Assembly (NCBI GenBank): GCA_910587295.1
Contig: CAJULP010000049.1
Span: 1-64,000 of the forward strand
DNA from: an uncultured Lachnospiraceae bacterium
GTDB taxonomy: Bacteria; Bacillota; Clostridia; Lachnospirales; Lachnospiraceae
Length of the DNA stretch: 64,000 nucleotides
Reading direction: 5' to 3'
This document shows positions 34,202-41,824 of the stretch, one piece after another; position 1 is the first letter of the stretch, and each line of letters begins with the position of its first letter. The position numbers and the translations under genes are program-made. The notes under the pieces are model-generated. The model was not told the DNA's origin. It worked only from the letters and a program-made list of their open reading frames with translations, and made no database searches.

Positions 34202-34257
34202 ACCCAAAAGAGAAATACATACTTATTTTACCCAAAAGAGAAATACATACTTATTTA
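34202..34257. repeat. 28-bp perfect tandem duplication
   Basis: Two adjacent units, identical except for the last base, begin ACCCAAAAGAGAAATACATA. They lie between the M56 gene and the secreted-protein gene, just upstream of the operator. Confidence 0.9.
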
Positions 34258-34274
34258 CACAAAAACAATAATAA

Positions 34275-35636
34275 TTAATGAGGACAAACCGCATAATTTG
34301 TTCTAACTGTTTCTGCTATAACTTTTATATCGCTACATTTACTGCACATTTCCGCTTTATATCGTACCACCATACAACTCCCATTTGTATGTTTTATATG
34401 CTCGTCGAAAAACCCTGCTCGATAACTATGGTTACAAGATGCATAAAATTCCATGTCTTTTTCGTTAATCTGATATATATTTCCTTCCATGTCAACGAAT
34501 TGCATATCATAAACAACGTCAATTTCCATTATCATTTCTTCAAACAAAGAATATTTCCTTATTTCATCTTCCGTACCTGATACAAATGCCACATCATTGT
34601 TTAAAGCACTTTCCAAAAATTTCTCACTCGTTTTCGGAATATTGGCAAACTGCATATCCTCATAAGCAAACACTGTCAACGTATTCAAAAACATCGCCGC
34701 CCCTACAATACACGCAGACGCTATTTTCCCAAAACATCTTTTTTTATCCTTCATTACATTATCCATCCTTTCTTTCAAACGTTTTCCCCCTTTACTCAGT
34801 CCCAAAATATATGGCTTCTCTTCCTTCTCCTCCACCGCCATAGTAAACAGCATCTTAAGGTATTCTTTCTTTTCTTCATCGCTCCTCCCCTGTAAAACCC
34901 GCTCGTCACAGGACATTTCACATATTCTTTCAAATTCACCGGGCAGAAGCCACACGATAGGGTTATACCAATGGACAACCTGCACAGCGGTGACCAATAC
35001 CCTCCACAATACATCACGCCGCTTGATATGAACCATTTCATGATTCAATATCATTTCTCTTTCCCTGCCCTGTATTCTGGCAAAGATAAAAATGACCGGA
35101 CAGACAATCCCAGTCGTAAAAACTATATTCCCTGCAGCATAGTCCTCACGACAGACAAGACATTTAACCTTATTGCGTATCGAATACTGCCGTCGTATCT
35201 GTTCTATTTGTCCGTCATCTTCCCGCTTCAAAACCTGCCTTCCTAACCGCTCCATCCGAACCTTATTATACAGATATCGCATACACTGCCATGTCATAAT
35301 GACCATCGCGATCATGATCCATATCCCTGTTGTCTTGTATTGTTCACGAAAAGCCTGATTAAACAAAAATCTTCCATTACTATAGATAATCAGACTTTTG
35401 TCGGTATAATAATGCACTGCCCACTTTAAAGCAGGCTGCCTGCAAAAAACAAGATCAATCACTTCCTTATAGAACCATTTCAAAAATGGCAGTGGAACTA
35501 AATAAAAAAGAATCACCCCTTTCATCATCCGATACTTCCAGTCTGCAGAAATTTTTCCGGCTAACGCATATCCCAAAGAAAAATACAAAATTTCCAACAC
35601 ACTGCCAGACAGGCATAACACCAGAATGCAGCTCAT
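34275..35636 (-). CDS. BlaR1/MecR1-like M56 metallopeptidase membrane sensor
   Basis: 453 residues. Hydrophobic helices lie at about 2-27, 37-60 and 104-124. A cytoplasmic zinc-protease domain carries HEMVH (199-203) with the M56 block HWYNPIVWLLPGEFERICEMSCDERVL. Another helix is at about 303-322. The last 125 residues are outside. This sensor part is not a penicillin-binding domain: it is short and rich in Cys and His (CNHSYRAG, HTNGSC, CSKCSD, CPH). In this family, ligand binding activates the protease, which inactivates the BlaI partner. The ligand here is unknown. It lies 32 bp after blaI and has GAGGAAAG at its start. Confidence 0.88.
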   Translation of the reverse strand: MSCILVLCLSGSVLEILYFSLGYALAGKISADWKYRMMKGVILFYLVPLPFLKWFYKEVIDLVFCRQPALKWAVHYYTDKSLIIYSNGRFLFNQAFREQYKTTGIWIMIAMVIMTWQCMRYLYNKVRMERLGRQVLKREDDGQIEQIRRQYSIRNKVKCLVCREDYAAGNIVFTTGIVCPVIFIFARIQGREREMILNHEMVHIKRRDVLWRVLVTAVQVVHWYNPIVWLLPGEFERICEMSCDERVLQGRSDEEKKEYLKMLFTMAVEEKEEKPYILGLSKGGKRLKERMDNVMKDKKRCFGKIASACIVGAAMFLNTLTVFAYEDMQFANIPKTSEKFLESALNNDVAFVSGTEDEIRKYSLFEEMIMEIDVVYDMQFVDMEGNIYQINEKDMEFYASCNHSYRAGFFDEHIKHTNGSCMVVRYKAEMCSKCSDIKVIAETVRTNYAVCPH

Positions 35637-35668
35637 AAGCTTTCCTCATTCCCAAGACTTCCATGTCT

Positions 35669-36049
35669 TTATTTATTTTCCAACTCCTTTAAATACACAT
35701 TTAATTCCTCAAGATCTTCTTTATTAACGGCATTTCTCCTGATAAATGCCGCAACGAAATTACTAAGCTTCCCACTATACATATTATCAATTGCATTTTG
35801 GGCCTGCGAAAAATTATATTCCTCTTCTTCAACCGCCGCCCGTACAAGTCCTCTTTCCCGTATGACCAGTCCTTTTGTTTCCAATCTGGAAAGAAACGTG
35901 TTAAGGGTCTGCCGCTTCCACTCCTTTCCCTCTTTTGTGAACAAATCCAGCAATTGTGACTGCTTGATCCCTTCCTTTTGCCTCCACAGCATTTTCATAA
36001 CTTCCATCTCTGAATCTGATACCCGATAATTTCTCTCCATCCCTTCCAT
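35669..36049 (-). CDS. blaI: BlaI/MecI-family transcriptional repressor
   Basis: About 126 residues. The winged helix-turn-helix has MERNYRVSDSEMEVMKMLWR, QLLDLFTKEGKEWKRQTLNTFLSRLETKGLVIRE, the standard BlaI DNA-binding part, and a C-terminal dimer region (NAIDNMYSGKLSNFVAAFI) that in relatives holds the cleavage site. Starts at 36049 or 36040 are both possible behind AAGGAGG; an upstream ATG at 36067 lies before the ribosome site. It forms an operon with the M56 sensor. An operator-like half-site overlaps its transcription start, suggesting autoregulation. Confidence 0.9.
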   Translation of the reverse strand: MEGMERNYRVSDSEMEVMKMLWRQKEGIKQSQLLDLFTKEGKEWKRQTLNTFLSRLETKGLVIRERGLVRAAVEEEEYNFSQAQNAIDNMYSGKLSNFVAAFIRRNAVNKEDLEELNVYLKELENK

Positions 36050-36091
36050 AAGCCTCCTTGCCTCCATTTTAGACTAAATCCTTTTCGTCTT

Positions 36092-36108
36092 TGACTATGT
36101 TTTGTCTT
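36092..36108 (-). promoter_or_regulatory. Putative BlaI operator at the blaI promoter
   Basis: The plus strand reads TGACTATGTTTTGTCTT. It shares TGACTA and GTTT with the perfect operator at 34146-34168 and lies right after the -10 box. The second half-site is degenerate. Confidence 0.5.
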
Positions 36109-36109
36109 C

Positions 36110-36138
36110 ATTGTACAAAAATTGTTTTTATTTGTCAA
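36110..36138 (-). promoter_or_regulatory. Promoter of the blaI-M56 operon
   Basis: The minus strand has TTGACA, a 17-bp spacer and TACAAT, about 60 bases before the start. Confidence 0.85.
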
Positions 36139-36200
36139 TGTCTGTTCCGCAAAGAAGACTGTCTGGCCAATATAATCCTTTACCTTTCAACATAAACCAC

Positions 36201-36231
36201 AAAAATCCGGCAGGGTAAAACCCTGCCGGAT
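36201..36231 (-). terminator. Terminator of the flagellin-like gene
   Basis: The minus strand has a perfect 11-bp stem ATCCGGCAGGG/CCCTGCCGGAT with loop TTTTA, then TTTTTG, about 57 bases after the stop. Confidence 0.93.
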
Positions 36232-36287
36232 CAATATACTACTTTGAACCCAATTATGAAATATATTTTCTTTCGTACCGTTCATGG

Positions 36288-37049
36288 TCACATCCCGCCG
36301 AACAGCCGCATGATCCCTGAATCTTCCTGCATTCTCCTTCGTATCATACCCATGCGGTAATCCTGCATCAGTTTGTTTTTCTTTTGTTCGGAGACTGCCA
36401 TCGGCAAATCCACATCCTCAATACGGCTTCTTGATGCCGTAAGATCAAAAGATGCCCCCGTATTATAATTATAAGCATGCTCCAAGGCATTGGTGGCTGC
36501 CCCTGTCTTACTCCTTGCCGCACTGATCTTATCCATAGCCGCGTCAATCGCCCCAATGTCAAAGCTGCCGGTAACATCATAGCCATCAATCCCAAGGGCT
36601 TTCAACGTAACATTTTCCATCTGGATCTTCATGCCCGTGCCGTCCGGATTTGTTGCCAGATTCATATCAGCCATACTGCCGTCAAGGAGCTTTAGCTCAT
36701 TGTAGCTCGTTCCTACCGCCGTATGTTCAATATCCTTTAAAAGCTGGTCAACCTCCCCCTGGATCATCTGTTTTTCAGAATCACCATACAATCCGTTTGA
36801 GGCTTTCACGCTCAGTTCCCTGATCCTTTGCAAGGACTCCTGCATGGTTCCAAGGGCGCTGTCCTTGATATTGGCAACACCGATTCCATCCCTGATATTG
36901 GATGCGCCAACGTCAAGCGCATTGCTGTTTTTCTTAAGTTTCTGGGCAATGGCAAGCCCTGCCGCATCATCTGCCGCAGTCTGGATCCGTTTGCCGCTGG
37001 CTATCTTGCCATATATATAATTCGTACTATGCACTCCCGCTATTCTCAT
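36288..37049 (-). CDS. Orphan flagellin-like protein with shortened D0 ends
   Basis: 253 residues from the ATG at 37049 (AAGGAG five bases upstream; a GTG two codons earlier is less likely). The N-terminal flagellin domain has ASGKRIQTAADDAAGLAIAQKL and LQRIRELSVKASNGLYGDSEKQMIQGEVDQL. The C-terminal domain has NALEHAYNYNTG, ASRSRIEDVDLPMA. The first helix is about 20 residues shorter than in classical flagellins, and the C-terminal end RMQEDSGIMRLFGGM is unlike the usual hydrophobic end. There is no variable middle domain and no flagellar neighbours. It has its own promoter and terminator. It may be a structural relative with another role. Confidence 0.85.
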   Translation of the reverse strand: MRIAGVHSTNYIYGKIASGKRIQTAADDAAGLAIAQKLKKNSNALDVGASNIRDGIGVANIKDSALGTMQESLQRIRELSVKASNGLYGDSEKQMIQGEVDQLLKDIEHTAVGTSYNELKLLDGSMADMNLATNPDGTGMKIQMENVTLKALGIDGYDVTGSFDIGAIDAAMDKISAARSKTGAATNALEHAYNYNTGASFDLTASRSRIEDVDLPMAVSEQKKNKLMQDYRMGMIRRRMQEDSGIMRLFGGM

Positions 37050-37111
37050 AGGCACTCCTTTTTAGTCATACTATGACCACCTTCTTACCCGCCGATCCAT
37101 TGTTTACCATT

Positions 37112-37140
37112 ATTATATCAAACAATAAAAAAAATGTAAA
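37112..37140 (-). promoter_or_regulatory. Promoter of the flagellin-like gene
   Basis: The minus strand has TTTACA, a 17-bp spacer and TATAAT, about 60 bases before the start. This is a housekeeping type, not the TAAA/GCCGATAA type used by flagellar sigma factors. Confidence 0.8.
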
Positions 37141-37178
37141 CCCTGCCCTGATCCACGCATTCAGTTATGTACGGCAAT

Positions 37179-38105
37179 TCAGCCCAGCGCCTCTGCGATA
37201 TCCTTTTGCATATCTATAACAGCCGCTCTTGCCGCGTCCGCAAAATTTTCCTCCCCAAAGGAAGCATATGTTTCCTGCTGGTAAGCCGCAATGATCCCTC
37301 TGGATGAATTGACGATCGCCCCTAAGCCGTCTTCGTTAAAGAAATGGACCAGGTCTTTTCCCTTTCCACCCTGAGCGCCATATCCCGGCACCAAAATATA
37401 ACTTTTAGGCATTACCTTACGAAGGATTTTACCCATCTCCGGATACGTAGCGCCAACTACCGCCCCGATATAACTGTACGACTCTCCCATGTGGCCTTCC
37501 GCCCACCTGGCAACCTGTTCGCCAACCACCTCATAAAGGGGCTTGTCCGCATCTTTGATCACCCTGTCCTGGAACTCCCCGCTGCTGGGATTGGAGGTTT
37601 TGACCAAAATAAACAGCCCTTTCTTTTCCTCTTTGCATACCTTGATAAAAGGATCCACGCCGTCAGAGCCAAGATAGGGGTTTACGGTTGCAAAATCCTC
37701 ATCAAACCCATAATAGGACTTCTCTCCTACCTTTACTTTACCAAGATGCCCCACCGCATATGCCTCTGAAGTAGAGCCGATATCGCCTCTTTTAACGTCT
37801 CCTATCACCACCAGATCTTTTTCCTTACAGTAGTCGATCGTCTTTTTAAAGGCAATAAGCCCCGGAATCCCAAACTGCTCATACATGGCAATCTGTGGCT
37901 TCACTGCCGGAACCAGATCGTAAATATGGTCCACAAGTGCCTTATTATACTGCCAGATTGCTTCTGCAGCCCCCTCTAACGTCTCACCGTATTCTTCAAA
38001 TGCCTTCCTTTGAATATGCCCCGGAACAAATTTCATCATCGGGTCTAACCCCACCACGATAGGGGCATTTGTCTTTTTAATCTTTTCTACCAGTTTGTTG
38101 ATCAT
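37179..38105 (-). CDS. pyrF: Orotidine 5'-phosphate decarboxylase (type 2)
   Basis: 308 residues from the ATG at 38105 (GAAGGG eight bases upstream). Active-site block VVIGDVKRGDIGSTSEAYA, substrate loops IVVGLDPMMKF and ILVPGYGAQGGKGKD identify the longer type 2 family. It converts OMP to UMP, the step after pyrE. It stands alone between nrdD, which has its own terminator, and the flagellin-like gene. No promoter was clear in the short gap. Confidence 0.95.
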   Translation of the reverse strand: MINKLVEKIKKTNAPIVVGLDPMMKFVPGHIQRKAFEEYGETLEGAAEAIWQYNKALVDHIYDLVPAVKPQIAMYEQFGIPGLIAFKKTIDYCKEKDLVVIGDVKRGDIGSTSEAYAVGHLGKVKVGEKSYYGFDEDFATVNPYLGSDGVDPFIKVCKEEKKGLFILVKTSNPSSGEFQDRVIKDADKPLYEVVGEQVARWAEGHMGESYSYIGAVVGATYPEMGKILRKVMPKSYILVPGYGAQGGKGKDLVHFFNEDGLGAIVNSSRGIIAAYQQETYASFGEENFADAARAAVIDMQKDIAEALG

Positions 38106-38133
38106 ATTGATATCCCTTCTTTTTGTATTTGAC

Positions 38134-38162
38134 AAAAAGACGTTGTTTCACGCAACGTCTTT
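38134..38162 (-). terminator. Terminator of nrdD
   Basis: The minus strand has stem AAAGACGTTG/CAACGTCTTT with a 7-base loop, then TTGTC. It starts 15 bases after the nrdD stop. Confidence 0.85.
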
Positions 38163-38176
38163 TCCATTCGTTTTGT

Positions 38177-40567
38177 TTACACAAGGACCTTCATCTGACT
38201 GTCCACAAACTGCTTAATACGGGATGCGTTGCCGTACTTGTGGACTTTTCCGCCCTCAGCGATCACTAAAGTAGGCGCCTGCATCACACCATACTTTCCT
38301 GCCAATTCTATATTTTCTTCCGCATCGATCAAAATATATTTAAAATCCTTCAGGTATTCCTTTGCCAGCTTACAGTTAGGACAGGTTTTTGTCGTAAACA
38401 GATAAGCAACCTGCTCCGGGGTACTTACGGAGACCTTCACGTCATTTTCATAATCCGAGAGCATCACCATACTGGTAACAGGCTTTTTCAAAACAGACTT
38501 GGAAATCTCATAGGTCGTACGGTTCGCATACTCCTGCAGCTTCCCGTCATTCCAGTTCTGCACCGGCCTGTAGTAGCCCGTGATACGGCTGTAAATTTCA
38601 GTCCTCCTGCCACAGTGCGGGCATACCTTTTGTTCCCCTGCCAGATACCCATGTTCCTTACAGATTGAATAAGTGGGCGAAAGCGTATAATAAGGAAGCT
38701 TATAGTTTTCCGCAATGGTCTTGATCAGATCCGCCGCCGCCTTCCAATCGGGAAGCTTTTCCCCTAAAAATGCATGAAAAACAGTTCCTGACGTGTACAG
38801 GGTCTGAAGCTCATCCTGAATATCCAGTGCGTCAAAGATGTCCTCGGAAAAATCTACCGGCAAATGTGAGGAGTTGGTATAATACGGCGTGTCTCCCTTC
38901 TTGCCCGCGGTTTTAATAGCCGGCCATCTCTTCTTGTCATGCTTTGCAAGACGATAAGTGGTGCTTTCCGCCGGCGTAGCCTCCAGATTATAGAGATCTC
39001 CGTACTGCTCCTGGTAATCCGATAACCGGTTCCGCATATGGTTTAAAACTTCTTTCGTAAATTCCTGAGTCTTCCGGTCCGTCATATCCGCACGGAGCCA
39101 GTTGGCGTTTAGCCCTGCCTCGTTCATGCCAATCAGCCCGATGGTGGAAAAATGGTTGTCAAAGGTTCCCAAATAGCGCTTCGTGTATGGGTAAAGCCCT
39201 TCATTTAACAGCCTGGTGATCACATCCCGTTTCATCTTAAGGGACCTGGCCGCAATGTCCATCATCTTGTTCAGGCGCTTGTAAAAATCATCCTTCGTAG
39301 CGGAAAGATAAGCGATCCTTGGCATATTTATGGTGACTACGCCAACGCTTCCCGTACTTTCCCCTGACCCGAAAAATCCCCCTGTCTTTTTTCGAAGTTC
39401 CCTAAGGTCAAGGCGCAGCCTGCAGCACATGCTCCGCACATCGCCGGGCTCCATATCAGAATTAATATAATTAGAAAAATACGGTGTTCCGTATTTTGCC
39501 GTCATTTCAAACAAAAGCCGGTTGTTTTCCGTATCCGACCAATCGAAATCCCTGGTAATGGAATATGTGGGGATGGGGTACTGGAACCCTCTCCCGTTGG
39601 CGTCACCTTCGATCATAGTCTCAATGAACGCCTTGTTGATCATGTCCATTTCCTTCTTACAGTCTTTATATCTAAAATCCATCTCCACACCGCCCACGAT
39701 AGCAGGCAGTTCCGCCAAGTCAGAAGGTACCGTCCAGTCAAGGGTGATATTGGAAAAAGGCGCCTGCGTTCCCCAGCGGCTTGGCGTGTTGACACCATAA
39801 ATAAACGACTCGATACATTTTTTAACTTCCTTATAGGAAAGATTGTCCACTTTCACAAAAGGGGCCAGATAGGTATCAAACGAGGAAAATGCCTGTGCGC
39901 CTGCCCATTCGTTCTGCATAATGCCAAGGAAATTTACCATCTGGTTACACAGCACCGATAAGTGCGCCGCAGGTGCGGAAGTGATCTTTCCGGTAATACC
40001 GCCAAGACCTTCCGTAATAAGCTGTTTTAAAGACCATCCCGCACAATAACCAGTCAGCATGGAAAGGTCATGGATATGGATGTCCGCATTTCTGTGTGCT
40101 TCCGCTATCTCCTCGTCATAAATCTCGGAAAGCCAGTAATTTGCAGTGACTGCACCGGAATTGCTCAAAATAAGCCCGCCCACCGAATAGGTGACGGTAG
40201 AGTTTTCCTTTACCCGCCAGTCCTCCACTTTCACATAGCTGTTCACCACATCTTTATAATCCAAAATGGTAGATTTCATGGTGCGGATTTTTTCGCGCTG
40301 TTTCCGGTACAAAATATATGCCTTGGCAGCTTCCGCATAACCGGCCTGTTCTAAAACTTTCTCCACACTGTCCTGAATATCCTCCACGTGGATACCGTCG
40401 TTTTTTACCTTTCCCTGAAAGTCTGCCGTAACGCGAAGGGCAAGCAGATCTACCACATCATTATTGTACTGCACGTCCGTGGCGTTAAATGCTTTCATAA
40501 TGGCGTCGCTGATCTTGGTCAGTGTAAAATCCGCCATTTCCCCTTCTCTTTTTATAACCTGGAACAT
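38177..40567 (-). CDS. nrdD: Anaerobic ribonucleoside-triphosphate reductase fused to a thioredoxin-like domain
   Basis: 796 residues. An ATP-cone lies at about 1-95 (MFQVIKREGEMADFTLTKISDAIMKAF). The class III catalytic core follows, with zinc cysteines CKEHGYLAGEQKVCPHCG near 640 and glycyl-radical site RITGYY (Gly near 664). After about residue 700 comes a thioredoxin/glutaredoxin-like domain with TKTCPNC (CPNC near 729-732) and the cis-Pro segment MQAPTLV. The core makes dNTPs without oxygen. The fused domain may reduce the active site or receive electrons. The activase gene nrdG is not adjacent. A NrdR-like box and a promoter lie upstream. Confidence 0.95.
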   Translation of the reverse strand: MFQVIKREGEMADFTLTKISDAIMKAFNATDVQYNNDVVDLLALRVTADFQGKVKNDGIHVEDIQDSVEKVLEQAGYAEAAKAYILYRKQREKIRTMKSTILDYKDVVNSYVKVEDWRVKENSTVTYSVGGLILSNSGAVTANYWLSEIYDEEIAEAHRNADIHIHDLSMLTGYCAGWSLKQLITEGLGGITGKITSAPAAHLSVLCNQMVNFLGIMQNEWAGAQAFSSFDTYLAPFVKVDNLSYKEVKKCIESFIYGVNTPSRWGTQAPFSNITLDWTVPSDLAELPAIVGGVEMDFRYKDCKKEMDMINKAFIETMIEGDANGRGFQYPIPTYSITRDFDWSDTENNRLLFEMTAKYGTPYFSNYINSDMEPGDVRSMCCRLRLDLRELRKKTGGFFGSGESTGSVGVVTINMPRIAYLSATKDDFYKRLNKMMDIAARSLKMKRDVITRLLNEGLYPYTKRYLGTFDNHFSTIGLIGMNEAGLNANWLRADMTDRKTQEFTKEVLNHMRNRLSDYQEQYGDLYNLEATPAESTTYRLAKHDKKRWPAIKTAGKKGDTPYYTNSSHLPVDFSEDIFDALDIQDELQTLYTSGTVFHAFLGEKLPDWKAAADLIKTIAENYKLPYYTLSPTYSICKEHGYLAGEQKVCPHCGRRTEIYSRITGYYRPVQNWNDGKLQEYANRTTYEISKSVLKKPVTSMVMLSDYENDVKVSVSTPEQVAYLFTTKTCPNCKLAKEYLKDFKYILIDAEENIELAGKYGVMQAPTLVIAEGGKVHKYGNASRIKQFVDSQMKVLV

Positions 40568-40631
40568 GAAATTTCCCCCTTTGATATTTTCCTACTGGTT
40601 TACATAATTCCCAGAAAAACCGTATACAAAG

Positions 40632-40660
40632 AGTTTATCATCCGCCTAATTAAAAGTCAA
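40632..40660 (-). promoter_or_regulatory. Promoter of nrdD
   Basis: The minus strand has TTGACT, a 17-bp spacer and TAAACT, about 65 bases before the start codon. Confidence 0.75.
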
Positions 40661-40666
40661 CCACAA

Positions 40667-40682
40667 ACACAAGATATTGTGT
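40667..40682 (-). promoter_or_regulatory. NrdR-like box before nrdD
   Basis: ACACAAGATATTGTGT closely fits the 16-bp NrdR consensus of ribonucleotide reductase promoters and ends six bases before the -35 box. A clear second box at the usual spacing was not found. Confidence 0.75.
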
Positions 40683-40714
40683 TACCATAACATTGTTAAC
40701 ATAAATATGGTAAC
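40681..40714. repeat. Inverted repeat between the TPR gene and nrdD
   Basis: Perfect 9-bp arms GTTACCATA and TATGGTAAC with a 16-base interior, starting two bases after the TPR gene and touching the NrdR-like box. There is no T tract, so a protein-binding role or weak mRNA end is possible. Confidence 0.6.
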
Positions 40715-40715
40715 A

Positions 40716-41759
40716 TCAGCGTGTCTGTAAAAACGTGTGCTCCCGCTTCGCCACCTGGTCATCCGGGTAATTTTTCAGATAACTCCCCATCAGCACTTCC
40801 GCCTGCCTGTATTCCCCAAGGTACTCATAGGCAATGATCTCATTCATTTTCAGAGTCTGCATCATACCGTTATTTTCGACATTCATGGCAGCCTGAAAAG
40901 CCGTCAGCGCCCCTTGGTAATCCTCCAGATTCATCTTACAAAGGCCAAGCTGGTTTAAGACCTGCGGGTTAGGTTCGTTATTGTCCAGGTAAGTATTATA
41001 TACGCTGATCGCATAATTACTGTCTCCAAGGATCTCATGGGTCTTTCCCAAAAACAGCACCGCCTCATAGCCGCTCTCATCCCTTGCTTTTTCCAGATAG
41101 GTACGGGCGTTTTCATAGTCCTCCAAAAAATAGCAGATCCTGCCTTTTTCAAAATTCGTCATATTCTTCGTTCCGCCATCCATGGCAGCCTGAAGATACT
41201 CCTGTCCAACCTCTCGGAAACCATTGCCTTCTAACACTTCATAAATATCAATCAGCCTGTTATAATCACTTTTATTTAAGGAAATGGTCTTGTCAAAATC
41301 TGCCCTTGCGGCTTCCATATTTCCCTGTTCCGTATAGATGACACCCCTCAGGTAATAGGCATCCCGCTCCCCTTCCTCAAGGGCCACGATCGCATTATAA
41401 ACCCTGACCGCCTTATCTTTTTCTCCCAGTTTGTAATATGCCGTGGCAAGATAATAATTGATGTCATAGTCCAAAGGCCCAATCCGCCCGTCACTGCCTG
41501 CAAGGGCGCCCTCCAAAGCCGCGGCCGCCTCCGCATACATGGTCTTTCCCATATAGGCAAGCCCTTCCCCCCTAAGGATCAGCCGTTCATTTTCTTTTGC
41601 TTCCCTTGCCGCCTGAAAACTTGCAAGCGCATTGTCATACTCTAAGGCTTCCACCTGTTCCATCCCTGCGCTGATATTTGCATTTCCGCCTGCGCCGCAC
41701 CCGGAAAAAAGGACTGCCGAACATAAAAGCGCCGCTGCCATATACCGTTTCTTCTTCAT
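40716..41759 (-). CDS. TPR-repeat lipoprotein
   Basis: 347 residues from the ATG at 41759 (GGAGAG five bases upstream), giving the lipoprotein signal MKKKRYMAAALLCSAVLFSG then Cys21. The rest is helical with about eight tetratricopeptide repeats from residue 30 on, for example YYLRGVIYTEQGNMEAARAD, PQVLNQLGLCKMNLEDYQGA and IAYEYLGEYRQAEVLMGSYL. Such proteins scaffold complexes at the outer membrane face. A longer reading to TTG 41813 is open but hides the signal. It lies 65 bp after the rRNA methylase gene, probably in one transcript. Confidence 0.88.
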   Translation of the reverse strand: MKKKRYMAAALLCSAVLFSGCGAGGNANISAGMEQVEALEYDNALASFQAAREAKENERLILRGEGLAYMGKTMYAEAAAALEGALAGSDGRIGPLDYDINYYLATAYYKLGEKDKAVRVYNAIVALEEGERDAYYLRGVIYTEQGNMEAARADFDKTISLNKSDYNRLIDIYEVLEGNGFREVGQEYLQAAMDGGTKNMTNFEKGRICYFLEDYENARTYLEKARDESGYEAVLFLGKTHEILGDSNYAISVYNTYLDNNEPNPQVLNQLGLCKMNLEDYQGALTAFQAAMNVENNGMMQTLKMNEIIAYEYLGEYRQAEVLMGSYLKNYPDDQVAKREHTFLQTR

Positions 41760-41824
41760 CCAATCTCTCCATGCCATACCTGTTGTTTCAACCTGTTTTC
41801 TTTCTTTCGCCAACTCCGCCCTGC

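Noticed and set aside
34275..36049. Beta-lactam resistance cassette
   Set aside because: The BlaI/M56 pair has no beta-lactamase or PBP2a nearby and the sensor lacks a penicillin-binding domain.
36349..36357. Another ATGGGTAT element like that of radA, inside the flagellin-like gene
   Set aside because: It is an internal coding sequence without the hairpin or start context; judged coincidental.
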